A stretch of DNA of 64,000 nucleotides from Mesostigma viride (Eukaryota; Streptophyta; Mesostigmatophyceae; Mesostigmatales; Mesostigmataceae), in assembly GCA_009746045.1 (NCBI GenBank), contig RPFO01000022.1, forward strand, positions 551,137 through 615,136. The letters are read 5' to 3'. The number at the start of each line of letters is the position of its first letter. The first letter of the stretch is position 1. Position numbers and translations under genes: made by a program. The notes under the pieces are model-generated. The model saw nothing but the letters and a program-made list of their open reading frames with translations, did not search any database and was not told the DNA's origin. Of this stretch, positions 1 through 13,069 are shown piece after piece.

Positions 1-254
1 GGAGGAGGAGGAGGAGGAGGAGGAGGAGGAGGAGGAGGAGGAGGAGGAGGAGGAGGAGGAGGAGGAGGAGGAGGAGGAGCAGGAGGAGCAGGAGGAGCAG
101 GAGGAGGAGGAGGAGGAGGAGGAGGAGGAGGAGGAGGAGGAGGAGGAGGAGGAGGAGGAGGAGGAGGAGGAGGAGGAGGAGGAGGAGGAGGAGGAGGAGG
201 AGGAGGAGGAGGAGGAGGAGGAGGAGGAGGAGGAGGAGGAGGAGGAGGAGGAGG
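1..254. repeat. (GGA)n trinucleotide array
   Basis: The window opens inside an almost pure GGA array, interrupted only by a few GCA variants near positions 79-100. Its left end is not seen. On the minus strand it reads (TCC)n, a pure pyrimidine tract, and it lies in the part of the WDR49-like gene downstream of the last exon I could place, so it is probably intronic. Confidence 0.95.
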
Positions 255-545
255 AGTTAGGTTTCGATCCACAGCACCCAGGGGCTGTGGAAGGGGCATG
301 TGCCAGTAGCATACAGGGTCCGCTGGGGCGTACAAGACATGCCAGACAAACGCCCGAAGCCATGGTGGAGCAACTGCCAGGGACACCTGCGCACCCAAAG
401 GTCTCCTTCATCCCCTTGCGCCACACAGGGCCCCAGAACCTCGCTCCACCTTCTCAAGCGCAAACCGCCCACCGCCTCTCGCTGTCACTTTGGACATCAC
501 TCATCACCCACCCACTGACCAGCTGTAGTTCCTGTCCCCTGACTC

Positions 546-717
546 CTAATCCACCAGCACCTTACCCACGGCCCCATCGACCCTCACCCACCAGCAACTT
601 ACCCACGGCCCTATCGACCCTCGCCCACCAGCACCTTACGCACGGCCCCATCGACCCTCACCAACCAGCACCTTACCCACGGCCCCATCGACCCTCACCC
701 ACCAGTACCTCCTGCGT
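546..717. repeat. 37-bp tandem repeat, about 4 copies
   Basis: A unit beginning CCACCAGCACCTTACCCACG and running on through CCCCATCGACCCTCAC is repeated about four times with point differences. It lies just past the 3' end of the exon at 844-952 on the transcribed (minus) strand, so it is probably in an intron of the WDR49-like gene. Confidence 0.85.
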
Positions 718-843
718 CCATAATATTCGCCACACGCCACCCAATAGAGCTCCACTAGCATCCCCTCAAACTTCACTCCTCACTCCTCACTCCTCACCCA
801 CCAGCACCTTCAACGGTCGCGATACACGTCACTGTATACCCAC

Positions 844-3800
844 CAGCACCGACGCGGTGTGGCCCTGAAGCATGCCCATGGACCGGCCGGTGAAGGGGTT
901 CCACAGAAGGACATTGCGCTCGACCCCGCAGCTGGCAACCACGTTGTAGCTCCTGGCAAACGGCACGAGGATGACGACGGCACAGGGCACAAGAAGGCAC
1001 GGCACGGCACAAGGGGCATGATTGGCGCACGGCACAAGGATCATGGATGATCGGCACAAGGGGGCCATGGCACGCGAGAGGAGGGCATGGTGAGGCGCGG
1101 CATGCCACAAGGGGGGGATGCTATGGCTAGGGCATGCATGATAAGCCATGCAGGGTATAGTAGGCATGAATGGTGAGGGCGTGCAGCTAACAGGGCGAGT
1201 ATTCTTACAACTGCAAACACGTGAGTAGGCCAGAGGAAAGGGGCACCAGTGATGGGCCAGCAGGCGCGAACACAAAGGGCAGCAGACGTGCATGAGTCAA
1301 TGGAGAGAGCACGGGGCACCGTGGAGAAACGGGCTAATGATATCTGAATGGATCTTCGCTTGGCGGTTGCGAAATGGGTAGAACTCAGCCCCCTGCTGCA
1401 AAGGCCATCTGCATCCTTAGGCATTATAGGACAAGTCAGCACACTTGCACGGAACATGTTCAGCGAAAAGGGCGGACACAGGCCACACGCAGCTTCCACA
1501 GGAAGGCATGCAGGGGATAAAACAGAGGCCGCGGGCACCTTGGCTTGTCAAGAAGGAGAGAGTCGCAGTCACGGTTGGGAGGGGAGGGAGACGAGTGGCC
1601 GCAAATATGCTACCAAAAAAATTACTGAGAATGATCCGAAACCTGCCCTGCAGGCCGCGCGTGCAGAATCTGTTGCTATCCGCACAGACGCTGGGAAGAC
1701 AATATTGGCCAATAAGAAATATGGGCACACGAAACACAATAGTGGGAGGATGGTGCGGTGCGCTGCCATGGAAGCAATCGTGGCACGGCAGCAGCCACAC
1801 GACAAGGGCAGTCAACCATACCGCGACATGTGGAAGTTGTGAACGCCGCGCGCGTGGCCCGTGGCCGTCCACTTGACCTCCTGCTTCTCAAAATCGATCA
1901 TCTTGAGCGTGCTGTGATGGCACAGGTAGGGCGCGCATGTGAGGGCATGGGCATTGGGTGGGGGGCATGGGTCGTGAGCGGCCACGGAGGGTGTGGGTGA
2001 GGAGGGGGGTGGAACCAGGTGGGGCAGGGTGTGGTCATTGTACGTGCGGATGGGGAGTGTGGATGAAGTGGAAGTGAGGCCTAAGCACCGATGGTGTGAG
2101 AGACAAGGCACCGGAACCGGGGAGGGAGGGAACTCTATGGCTGGCATTGACAGAGGGCCCAGAGACAAACACACCAACCCTGACCTCAACCTTGGGGGGA
2201 GGGAGGGCCAATATCTTTGGCAAAACTCACCTGTCACTGTGCACAGCGATGCATGCACGGTGGTGGTTTGATGCTATTGGCAATGGTGGAGGACAGGGAA
2301 GGAGCAGAAACGAAGGGTGGGGGGGCGAGGGGTTGCAGGTGTGGGCTGGGTAACCCTCGCTCACATGCCCAGCAAGCTGGAATTCCATGCACTGTGGTGG
2401 TGCTACTGGCGATGGTGGAGGTGGCAGAGCTGGGTTTGGGTGGGGGTCAACCCTCTCTCACCTGTCCAGCGAGCTGGTGATGAGGCTGTTCAAATGGCTC
2501 AGGTGCACGATCTTGGTCACCCAGTCAGTGTGGAACTTCATCGGCGCGTTGATCGTCATCCCCGGGAGTTTCTTGGCCTGTTGCTCCACCGTGCCCGCAG
2601 GGACACCCTCCCTGGTATACACACCACCAGGGAGGTGAGGGGGGGGGGGGGGGGGGGGCCAGCAGAAATGGGTGGGGGTAGGGGGCTAGGGAAGAGCGGA
2701 TAAGAGAAGGCAGGCCAACCCAAGCGATGAAGGGAAAAACGAAAGCAGGCAGGAGGGAAAGGAAGCAGGAGCCCAACCAGTAGGCAACTACAGCCCCCTG
2801 GCGGAAGGGGATGCGGCCATAGGCAGGCCACAGGGGCGCAAATGGGATTAGGCCAACAGGAAGCAGTTGTGGCTATGCGAATGGTGAGATGAAGCAGTTG
2901 TGGCTATGCAAACGTAGAAAGGGTGACGGCCTGCCTTAGAACGGACTGCATCTTCACAGATTGCAAAACCCGGCAGGGCTACCAAAGCCTAGCCAGATGT
3001 GATGCCGCCAGACCTGCTAAATGCAACTATTACTATTACACAATAATGGTGGCAATCACGGTGTACAGTGGCTACACCAAGGTGTCAACATGCCCGTGAA
3101 AGATGGACATGTCTTGAAAGGTGCCTGCATGAAAGGGTCGACAAGCAGCCCACTACAAGCAGCCCACGACTGGATGAAAAAGGTTCGCTGCTGAACAAGG
3201 CTTGCTGCTGCTTTGCGGCACCCACCCTCCCCACAGGTCATCCAGCGTGTAGGACGTGACGGTGCCCGTGTCGTCGCCGTATAGAAACAAGTCAAACTCG
3301 TTCACGCGCACGTAGGTGCAGCACATGGGGACGCTGTCCTGCGAGAGTGCCAGCCGTGAGGGTGGCAGCATATTGCACAAGGTGAGGGTGGCAGCAGTGT
3401 GCATAAGGTGAGGGAGGCAGCACTGTGCATAAGGTGAGGGTGGCAGCATAGTGCATAAGGTGAGGGAGGCAGCACTGTGCATAAGGTGAGGGTGGCAGCA
3501 GTGTGCATACGGTTTCCTCGTGCGGGACAAGGAGAGGGAGAGCTGGCCCGTAGGCCATGAAGATAGGGGTCACTTTACACCTCATGGCCAAAGGCCAAAA
3601 GCCACATCCCCATAGCCCGGCCCACATCCTCGCACGCCAGCTCCGTTAAGAGCCGCCTCCTCAAACACCACAAGCCAGAGCTGACAAACCTAGTGTAGTC
3701 TGCCTACCATATAGGAGTGCAGGCGGTGGGATGGACCCAATGTGGGCAAGCCCACCCAATAGCAACCCTAGTGTAACCCCGAACGAGGAAAGGCAGGTCA

Positions 3801-6800
3801 ATAGGGGATGCCGGCAGGTGGCTAAGTGCAGGGCCGTCCTTTTGCATGGCCAGCCTAACGTCAAGCGCCGCTATTAGTACCTCTGCTGGCATTCACGGCC
3901 TTCAGGTGGGACAGCAGCTAGGCAAGGCCACCACTGTTCCAAATTTAACACACCACACTCGGGGCTGTGACCGCCCTGCTTGAAAATTGCACGGGGGCGA
4001 CCTACCGACTTTAAGAATGATACACCAGCGTGTTTTGAAGGGGCCAGCCACGCGTGCTACACACAGGGCACTAGCGCACGCACCAGCCCGTAGATCCTCC
4101 CCAGAGGGTCCAATGAGCTCCGGCCCACGTCGTAGAACGATATCCTGGCGGTGAGCCAAGCACGAGGCATCGGGCAGCAGAAGCAAGACGAGGGAAGGCA
4201 GCCGACGTAACAATCAGACAGCCGGAGGGAAGGGCGAATCATGGAGAGGGCTGGCGTGGATCTAAAAGCACGCTGTAGAGCCAGGATGGTACCAATACAT
4301 ACCGTCTCCGATGCATGGGCGTTAAGCAACGCACCGGCACAATTAGACGGGAATGGCACGCATTTTACAATTTCTGAAAGGCCATTGCATGAGCATGTGA
4401 ATGGGGATGCTCTGCGGTAGGGGCGACCACCTTGGCAGGTTTGCCTCAGGAAGGGCATCACAGACAGTGCAGCCTACCCCTGCTGTACCAGGGGTGGAAT
4501 CAGGGCACAACCCAGCACACCGTCCTTCCGTGGACGATGCCAGCAATGCCGTGGAGTGTGCCATGCGAAGACCCCGCCCGCAGCACGGTGATGCCGTGTC
4601 GAATCCTGGATGTGGTGTCGCGGGCTTGCGTAGGCTAAGCACACAGCCAGCATGCCAGAGAAACCAGGGTGGTGGCGGAGAGGCCTGGTCTGCTATGAGT
4701 TGAGCCATGCCCAGTCCAATATTAGATTGAAGCCCATGACAGCTGCTGATTTGCAGTATGAAGAAGGACAGCGGAAAGGAATTTTCTTGTCTAGCATCCG
4801 GTGGCTCCGGGTGACCACGAGCGTGCTGAAGGCTTGGCGATGGGTGACAACGCGCGTGCTGACTGCTCGCAAGTCCTCGCGAACGTGCACAGGCAACCCA
4901 TGCGCCAACACCAGGCTACAGACCCCCCCCGGACCCCAATCCCTACATCTGTAACCCCCCACCCAGCCCCAACCTCCGGCGACATGGCTTACGTTCGGTC
5001 AATGGAGAGGACGGCGAGCGGTTGCTGGCCCAGCGTCGCCATGTCCGTGATCCAACCTGCAGATATGGCAGACGTCACCGCACGCCACAGATATGGCAGA
5101 CGTCACCGCACGCCACAGATCTAGCAGACGTCACCGCACGCCACAGATCTAGCAGACGTCACCGCACGCCAAAGATATGGCAGACGTCACCGCACGCCAC
5201 AGATATGGCAGACGTCACCACGCAGGCAGAGAACCGGATAGACGTCAACACAACGCCACAGATATGGCAGACGTCACCACGCAGGCAGAGAACCGGATCG
5301 ACGTCAACACAACGCCACAGGTATGGCAGACGTCACCACGCAGGCAGAGAACTGGATAGACGTCAACACAACGCCACAGATATGGCAGACGTCACCACGC
5401 AGGCAGAGAACTGGATAGACGTCAACACAACGCCACAGATATGGCAGACGTCACCACGCAGGCAGAGAACCGGATAGACGTCAACACAACGCCACAGATA
5501 TGGCAGACGTCACCACGCAGGCAGAGAACCGGATAGACGTCAACACAACGCCACAGATATGGCAGACGTCACCACGCAGGCAGAGAACTGGATAGACCTC
5601 AACACAACGCCACCACGCACATAGCAGACAGCGCTGCGCAGTCACACGGAGGGGAGAAGAGAATGGAGGGCAACGTGCAGTCACCACACATGTGACGGAT
5701 GATGTCACGGGAATGCATTGCGCGATTCCCACCCCTTGCCATGACTCCTTGTTGTACCCCTCGTATTGCCCCTCTCAGGCACTGAGAGAGGTTGACGGTC
5801 CCTGGCCCCTACTCGTCTCGCGCCAAAGGGACAAAACATACCGTCTACACAAAACCATTGAACCCTTCAGTCCCCCCATGCAGGCATGCGAATGAATAAA
5901 CGAATGACCGTACATCACGTACCTGGCCCGTTGCGCATACTTGCCCCTCGCATGGCCCCTTGTAATACCCCATGCCATGCCCTTTCCACTGCCCCATGTG
6001 CCGTACCTGGCCCGTTGCGCACCATGCGCAGCTGCTGCAGCCCCTTTGCGGACCACAGCCGGATGGTACCGTCGCGGCCACCCGTGAGGTACGACTGCAG
6101 CATGTCCGCGTAGATGATCTGGCGTGCGCAGGGACAGGAGAAGCAAGCGACAGAAACTGGGTCATGAGAACAGGAGGACGCGGCATGTCCGCGTAGATGA
6201 TCTGGTGCACGCAGAGATGAGGGTAGTGGAAGACAATTCTAGCGGATACTAACAAGAGGAGCAGGCAGCATGTCCGCGAAGCAAAACAATCTGGTGCAAA
6301 GCACACGAGGGGGGGGGAGAGGCGGGGGGGGAAGGGAGGAGAGACATGGAGATACCAGGCTACAAAGTCGGAGCTGATGAGTAAGAGGAAGGGCCGTACG
6401 GATGACAGCGTGTCCATGAGAGACCGTGCCATCAGCGATGACAACACACAGGATCGCTGTGATTGATGTGGTCGCTGTGCTAGACAGAACAGCCGCGGCC
6501 TTGCCTGATGCTTTCAAAGGCAACAGCAGCACGCGCCCCACCCTGCTGTGGTCGGCTCGCGCTGCCTCACCTTGCTGATCAAAACAGGAACCCGTTTCCG
6601 CTGCTTGATGCTGTCAAATGCCACCGCCGCGGCCTCGCCTTGCTGATATAGTCCTGCTGCAACACTCCGCAAGGGTGGCCCTGAACCTATGTTGTAGAAT
6701 GTAGCCCCTCACCTTGCTGATGGAGTCCTGGTGCTCCTCGCTCGACTTGTCCTCCACTTTGTCCGTCCCAGGCGCCGTCAGCCCCCGCTTGAGCATGCGG

Positions 6801-9800
6801 CCCGTGATGGCGCCAACCCCGCGCAGGCTCGCGTCCTCCTTGAGCCGGCTGCCTGACAGGTTGCGCTTGGTGCGCTCCACCGCGCTCTGCATGTCCACTT
6901 TCGGGTTGCGGTGCTTCACGTCCATGCGCACGTAGTTCCAGCCTTCCACTTTGTCCGTGTCCTCGTCGCGTGCCATCTGTCCCAGAGGGCGTATTTGGTC
7001 CCACCAAGTGTTGCCATGGCGAGTGTTGTGGCGTGGGGGGGTTGCACACAAAGAATTTATTGGGGGGGGAGGAGAGTTGTTGTAAGCAGACAAGGAAGGA
7101 CGCGGGCACACGGAGAGGGCCGAGCAGGGGGGCGGGGGAAGGGGCGGGGTTCACATCAGCCACAAGGAGCTGATGCCAATCAAGCGGTGCCGGGCTAAGC
7201 GGTCCAACAGGGCTTCCCCGGGAGCTGGGCCCAGGTACCTAGGTTGTGGGGAAGAGTTGTGTCTAACTTAGGCCCGACAAGGTGCGTGCCATTAGGGTTA
7301 AGGGAACATGTCGTACCATGCGACACCGTAACCACCCACAGGTGCCTATTTCTTATGCCTTGAATAAAGAAGTAAAAAAGCCATGAAACTGAAAGGCCTT
7401 TTTGAATGGGCAAGTAGGATTCCGAATGCCTTCTGCTATACAGCCATAGTCACCTCATTGACCTCAACTCTCTGTCTAGTGGAGATAGAAAGCACGCTTC
7501 AGTGACAGGGCATGCGAGTGCATGCCACACTATATTCATCCAGCACAGAGACAAACAAGCGGTATGGCAGCTAGCATAAGGCTGGGGATGGTGCCACAAA
7601 CGTAATTCGGACTTTGAAGCCTGGCCCAGAGGGGGAGCTTCAGCACGTCGGCAGGGAAGAGCGCACCTCAAAGAACATCCATTTAGGGCATCCAGGGTGC
7701 CTGGCAGATCGCACACCAGAGCCGTGCTGCCTGCTCTGCCGCTACATGCGCGATACAAAGAGCCATCTACCACCGGCCGTCACCTGTTCCAGGAAGATGT
7801 GGTTGGTGAACTCCTCCCAATCCACGGTGCCGTCGCTGTTGGCGTCGATCTTCATAAATAAGTGGGCCAGCTGCGTCTCCCTGCCACGCAGCAGGCAAAA
7901 GCCCAATGAGAGGCACAAACACGTCCGCTAGCATAAGTTGCGCGCAAGACAAAAGGTCTGTACTTACTGCGCGCAAACGTGCAAGCCCAGATATCTCAAC
8001 TCCACCCACGTCGGAGTACATGGTTTGCGCATGGGGGGTGCAACGCGCATGTGCACCTCCTGGCCACTGGGCAGCAGCCCAAGCTGTGGAATCACCACCA
8101 TCGCAAGCTGTGCAGCACCACCAGCCACCGCCACCAACCAACGCCATGGCTAACTAAAAGTGCAAGCTGCCCACATGGCCCAACAACGGTGCCTCCCCAG
8201 ACACCCCCACCTTTGACCCAAAATTACTTTGGTGTTGCACGGACACGTGGTGAGAAACATTGCCAATTATCCCTACCGGCCACCACACAAGCCACCACAC
8301 GAGCCCTACACTTGTGACCACGCCTTCCCACTGGAAACTTTGGCCTTCCCGCCGAGACTGCCCAAGCCACAGCAGAGCATTGTCCAACAATCCTATTTCC
8401 TCCCCTTTCTTTCTCTTGAGGAAATGCCTGCAGGACGGGTCGCGCGCCTACGTACAAGTCCCCTGCCTTTTCCTTCTTGGCGGCCGCCAGGATGCTGCGA
8501 AAGGTGCCGAGAAACTCCTCCTGTTGGTCGGTTCGGGGGGAGGGGGGGGGGGGGGAGGGGGGGGGGGAGGAGGGGAGGGGAGGGAGGAGATGGGGAGAGG
8601 GAGGGGGGTGAGGTAACCACAACTACAGGGTAGTCCACCCCATTCAGCCTTGTATCCCCTCCTAAGAGTTTTACCTCCTCACACACAAGTGCCTGCAGGG
8701 TCTCCCTTCTATCCCCATGTGGAAGCCCAGGACTGCAGAGGTACGAGACAGGAGCTAAGCAGCGCGGCTAGGCTTTGAGAGGGGGGCTTTGGCACAGACA
8801 GGGAGGGAACAATACTTGGGTCATCGCACTGACATGAGGAAGCTGGGTGGGTTAGTATCTATCATGGGTTGCAGCTCCTAAAACGTGATCAGTCTGGCCA
8901 ATCCTTGCTACCTAAATATTAGCCCTGAAAAAACAGCTGGCCGAATTCTAGGCCTGGGGATGTGACGGGTGCTACCACCTGCCACTCCAGATGCAGCCGT
9001 GTTACTGGACTATCCCAGAGGCAGCAGCATACTACAGCAACCAAGTCCTTCTGTTTGCGTATTCCTTTTAAGTTTTTTCGAAGTCAACTTTTCCCCTCCT
9101 CTCAACTTTCCCCCTCCCGTCCTCCCGTCCTCCCGTCCTCCCGTCCTCCCGTCCTCCCGTCCTCCCGTCCTCCCGTCCTCCCGTCCTCCCGTCCTCCCGT
9201 CCTCCCGTCCTCCCGTCCTCCCGTCCTCCCGTCCTCCCGTCCTCCCGTCCTCCCGTCCTCCCTCCTCCCTCCTCCCCTCCTCCCTCCTCCCCTCCTCCCT
9301 CCTCCCCTCCTCCCCTCCTCCCCTCCTCCCCTCCTCCCCTCCTCCCCTCCTCCCCTCCTCCCCTCCTCCCCTCCTCTCCCCTCCTCCCCTCCCCTCCTCC
9401 CCTCCTCCCTCCTCCCTCCTCCCCTCCGCCCCTCCGCCCCTCCGCCCCTCCGCCCTCCTCCCTCCTCCCCTCCTCCCCTCCTCCCCTCCTCCCCTCCTCC
9501 CCTCCTCCCCTCCTCCCTCCTCCCCTCCTCCCCTCCTCCCCTCCTCCCCTCCTCCCTCCTCCCCTCCTCCCCTCCTCCCTCCTCCCCCTCCCCTCCTCCC
9601 CTCCTCCCCTCCCCTCCCCTCCCCTCCCCTCCCCTCCCTCCCCTCCCTCCCCTCCCCTCCCCTCCCCCTCCCTCCCCTCCCCTCCCCTCCCCTCCCCTCC
9701 CTCCCTCCCCTCCCCTCCCCTCTTCCTTTTGTTTGCCTGTTTCCCTTTACAACTTTGACTCATCCCCTCTCGTATCTTTGTCGCTGGCGGCCGCACCTTG

Positions 9801-11530
9801 TCAAGCGCCCCGCTGCCATCCGTGTCAGCCGCGTCGAACGCGGCCTTGAGCTGCACGAGCATCTCCAGGTTGAAGTCACCCTGCGTCTCCGCACGCACGC
9901 CCCCCATGGCCTTGCTCATGCGCCGGTTGATCAGCTCCCGCGTGAACCTGCGCTCCTCCAAGTTCTGGCGACGGCACGCCACAACGACACCGCAGTGGCA
10001 CACACCCAACAGCACAAACCACAAGTGGCAACAGCCCCAGTAGCACGGCCGCAGTGGCACAAACCAGAAGCACAACCCCAAGCAACACAAGGGCAGATGC
10101 GTTGATTGTGCTGATTGAGATGGGCAAAGGCAAGTCAGACGTGTGGGAGCTGGCAGAGAGGGGTGCATGCAGCATAGCAGAGGGGGCTGCAGGGAGGACC
10201 CACTCTAAAGGAAGGCGCGGGCCATGCATATCAAGAACAACGGGGCCATGCATCGGACAGCAGCCACGTGCCAACAGAGCTGCATGCCGTAGCATTGCAA
10301 CTAGCAACTAGCATCCTCACAACGGTTACGAAAATAGAAATATAAACGAAAAAAAAAAAACAGTAACATAATCGAAGCTAAATAAACGGTACCAACATCA
10401 CAGGATGGAGACGCGGGGACAGCAAACGCAAAGGTTACAGGGGCGAGCGGGAAGCTTGGGGTAAGGGGGTCGTTGGTTGGGGTAGGGGTGGAGTGCGGCG
10501 GGAGGGAAGACCACATACAGGGCACGGGATCTGGGAAAGCAATTATTGGCGGCGTTCAGAGCGGGCGATTAGATCATGCTCAGTGCATGACAGCTCACTC
10601 CAGTAGAGAAAACATTATAGTAATACTACAGCATAGGCAGATGGGGTGGTGCCTTGTGCCGGTGTTGGACACTCACATGCGGGTCCAGCGGCTCATCGCT
10701 CTCCTTTGGCTTCTCGTTTTGTGCGCGCTTCTCCGCCTTGAGGAAGTTCTGCGGTAGGACCATACAGGGTTAGGATTAGGGTTGAGTGAGAGATTGGAGT
10801 TGGGGGAGGGCAGGGCTGGGGGGGGGCAGGGGGGGGGGGGGAGAGGGAAGAGGGTTACTTCCAGAAACAGGTTCTTTGCGGTGCAGCGAAGCTAAATGGG
10901 ACGGTCACGGTGCAGAAATGGTTGCAGCATCAACTACAGACTACCATGGGCAGAAATATAACTTCTTTTCTCCCGATTTCTGGCCTGCGCTGGTTGTCTC
11001 CTTGATAACTGTGATAATGGACCGGCAAATGGTAAGAGCCCTGGGCACAAGATTCCCCTTGAGCATCACCAGAAGGGATTGCATGGGACTTGCAGGCACA
11101 GCGATGATTGGCATGACCAGTCATGGACACGCAGCCGTGCTCTTCTCATAGCCAAACCCACCACAGCCCCATCGAAAATGCCTCATCTAACCACATAAAC
11201 TCTTTGACATAAAGCAGCATGCAACTGCACAAGCAAGGCATGAAACCTTCCTGTAGCCACCATGATCCCATGCTCATCACTTCAGCATGCAGTAGCAATC
11301 TGGAGGATGGAGGGAGGGGACATCCTTGGTCAGGAGGGCGGTGGGCTCCCTTGCACTATACAGGGTGCACTACAAAGTGGGGTGCACCACACAGCGGTGT
11401 GCAATAGACAGGTGTGGGCACGTACCGAGATGAAGTTGGTCTTGCGGTGGCCTCGAAAGACATGCGTCAGCGCGGTGGCATTGGCTGGCTCCGCCACCGA
11501 CGGCGCCGTGGCCCCCAGCGCGGTAGCCAT
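844..11530 (-). CDS. WDR49-like EF-hand and WD40 repeat protein, 3' part beyond the left edge
   Basis: Thirteen exons can be joined with consistent phase: 11530-11426, 10748-10677, 9964-9797, 8520-8456, 7880-7784, 6976-6713, 6118-6007, 5056-4993, 4144-4084, 3338-3226, 2611-2462, 1911-1822 and 952-844. They give about 490 residues starting [15 protein letters not shown]. An EF-hand region comes first: a [13 protein letters not shown] loop split by an intron, then [15 protein letters not shown]40 repeats follow ([37 protein letters not shown]). EF-hands followed by WD40 repeats, with a segment like [18 protein letters not shown], is the layout of the WDR49/WDR64 family, linked to cilia; a calcium-responsive axonemal scaffold is the likely role. 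More WD40 repeats should lie left of position 1. I could not place an exon between 250 and 840. Introns hold several tandem arrays. The family is fairly sure, the paralogue is not. Confidence 0.8.
3355..3512. repeat. 26-bp minisatellite, about 6 copies
   Basis: The unit AAGGTGAGGGTGGCAGCA plus TGTGCAT is repeated about six times; copies alternate between GGGTGG and GGGAGG. On the minus strand it sits immediately upstream of the acceptor of exon 3338-3226 of the WDR49-like gene. It also carries CTTATGCAC / CTCACCTT words that resemble splice signals. Confidence 0.9.
5060..5612. repeat. Compound 28-bp / 59-bp minisatellite at a splice acceptor
   Basis: Between 5060 and about 5215 a 28-bp unit (AGATATGGCAGACGTCACCG plus CACGCCAC) is repeated about five times. 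From there to about 5612 a longer 59-bp unit is repeated six to seven times; it consists of the 28-bp core plus a 31-bp block containing AGGCAGAGAACCGGATAGAC. The array ends exactly at the acceptor of exon 5056-4993 of the WDR49-like gene. On the coding strand the last repeat unit supplies the CTGCCATATCTGCAG acceptor context. Confidence 0.93.
8536..8612. repeat. Poly-G rich tract (C-rich on coding strand)
   Basis: Long G runs with occasional A lie just upstream, on the minus strand, of the acceptor of exon 8520-8456. Read on the coding strand this is a C-rich polypyrimidine tract, followed by CCAACAG and the exon. It probably doubles as the pyrimidine tract of that acceptor. Similar runs occur at 2640-2660. 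Confidence 0.8.
9115..9722. repeat. 600-bp polypyrimidine/polypurine tract in an intron
   Basis: A pure C/T tract. From about 9117 to 9258 it is an 8-bp unit (CCGTCCTC) repeated about 17 times; then it becomes irregular CCTCC, CCCCTCC and CCCTCCC units. It fills most of the intron between exons 9964-9797 and 8520-8456. The pre-mRNA would contain about 600 nt of G/A with repeated GGG and GGGG runs. Long open frames across it (Pro/Ser or Gly/Arg/Glu rich) are composition artefacts. Confidence 0.95.
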
Positions 11531-13069
11531 CGATGGGGCTAGATACGTGCTCGATAGCCAACGGCTCTAGTGCCCGGGATGCAGCCTAGGCAGCAGGATA
11601 TCGCCGTCGAGGCAGGGTGCTAGCATGGCGGCCTGGGTGCCGGGCTGGTCAGTGGTGAATCGACGGGAACTATTCATTAACCTGCAGGGTGGGCACGGGA
11701 AGAGAAACAGCAAGGTGGTCTTGACTTTAAACACGCGAGTACAGCTAGCGGCCAGTTGCAAACTGTGCAGCGCATAAACTTTGTGGCAATTATACCAGGT
11801 AGGTGCTAATGGCGGTGCATCCATGACCAGGAAGGCAGACTGAACTATATGCTAAAAAAATACAGCATGCTCTTTCCTATCATAGGCACGGATGCCAAGG
11901 GGCCTGAAGCGCAGAAACGACCACACAGCTGTGGCCTGCAAAATGATATACCGCTAATGCCTTGAACTTGTGTCAGCGTTTGCTAGCAACGCACGCCACC
12001 TCGTGGAATTATCGTAGCACGGCACCCAGCCAATTTCTCGGATTAAGGATGAGGGACACGTCACTAGCATCAAATTTTCTAAATCTCGAAGATAAGGAAC
12101 ACGAGCACGTTAGCTGGTCTTCCAGGAATTATGTGATTCTTCTACGTATTGCTGACACATAATTAAGGGATATCTTACCTGGTCCACGTGGTTCGTTAGG
12201 CAATGCCAACCAGCCACATCGGCTATGCGCATTATTTTGGCCCATTATCATGTGTAACCTTCTAGTTTTCAGCCAAGTGTTGTCGTGAACATCACCTAGG
12301 GACGGGAAGAAAACTAGCTACAGAATTTTGTGTGAGGAACTCTATAGCGTTGTAAAGCGATGAAGGGTATTATGCAGCCATTAGATCGCTGTCTTAACTT
12401 GCGCTACAGCATTCTGAACACACCACCGCTTCATCCCCTCTACAATGATACCTGCTATCTCTGTGTACCACTGATATATATGCATTCGTTAATGCCAGAG
12501 AACTGAGAGAAGTGAGAAAACACGACCTCTCGCGCGGATTGAGAGGGGGGTGCACAAAGATAGACGTGCTGTTCTGGTCGTGACAACTGCGACCTTGAAT
12601 CTTGATCCACTGAGTCGAAGAGGAATATTTTCTGCCTGCAACTGTACTAAGTACTTCCCGAGTGGCCCTGTTTGGGTACGCCGTAGCCGGCCGTATCACA
12701 CATCGTCCATACTATCATGCTTGCGAACAACAATTACTGCTCTGGCAAATGGCCCTATGTGTACACAAGGCACTAGAACTAGCCATTCTAAATTTAATCG
12801 GGACAATATTGACGTATGCCAGCTGCTTTCACGCCCATCCGCGATTTGCGGTGACATAGCCTCGATTTGCCTCGTGGTCAAACTGCCGGCATTCACGCAC
12901 TTTTACTGACCACAACGGTCCAAGGGATTTAATTATTTGTTCATCGCTGCATTTAAAAGGGTCTAGTCCGCTTTCTGCTTTGGAGCTTAGAACTGATCTG
13001 CTGGCATAACCGAGGAATCTGCCTGAGTTTGCGCGCGTCGCCACCGTTTTTAGTGTAAACACCGCAACC
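11531..13069. promoter_or_regulatory. 1.5-kb head-to-head spacer between two cilium-associated genes
   Basis: This stretch lies between the start of the WDR49-like gene (minus) and that of the MYCBP/FAP174 gene (plus), so it should hold both promoters. It is AT-richer than the flanking exons. I see no convincing gene; open frames of 65-119 codons overlap on both strands and have no recognisable domain. No TATA box or named element can be assigned with confidence. Confidence 0.5.

Noticed and set aside
829-1293. 154-codon minus-strand frame as a stand-alone gene
   Set aside because: Only residues encoded at 844-952 fit the WDR49-like gene, with splice sites on both sides; the rest reads through an intron.
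5060-5612. Regular 28-bp repeats with about 31-bp spacers, CRISPR-like at first sight
   Set aside because: The 31-bp spacers are themselves nearly identical between units, no cas genes are near, and the setting is an intron of a eukaryotic gene. It is a minisatellite.
8962-10168. Proline/serine-rich 295-378 codon plus-strand frames and a Gly/Arg/Glu-rich minus-strand frame
   Set aside because: Most of each is the polypyrimidine tract. Only the minus-strand part 9797-9964 is real, as a WDR49-like exon with splice sites.
12550-12909. 119-codon plus-strand frame between the two ciliary genes
   Set aside because: Overlapping minus-strand frames are equally open and none has domain-like sequence.
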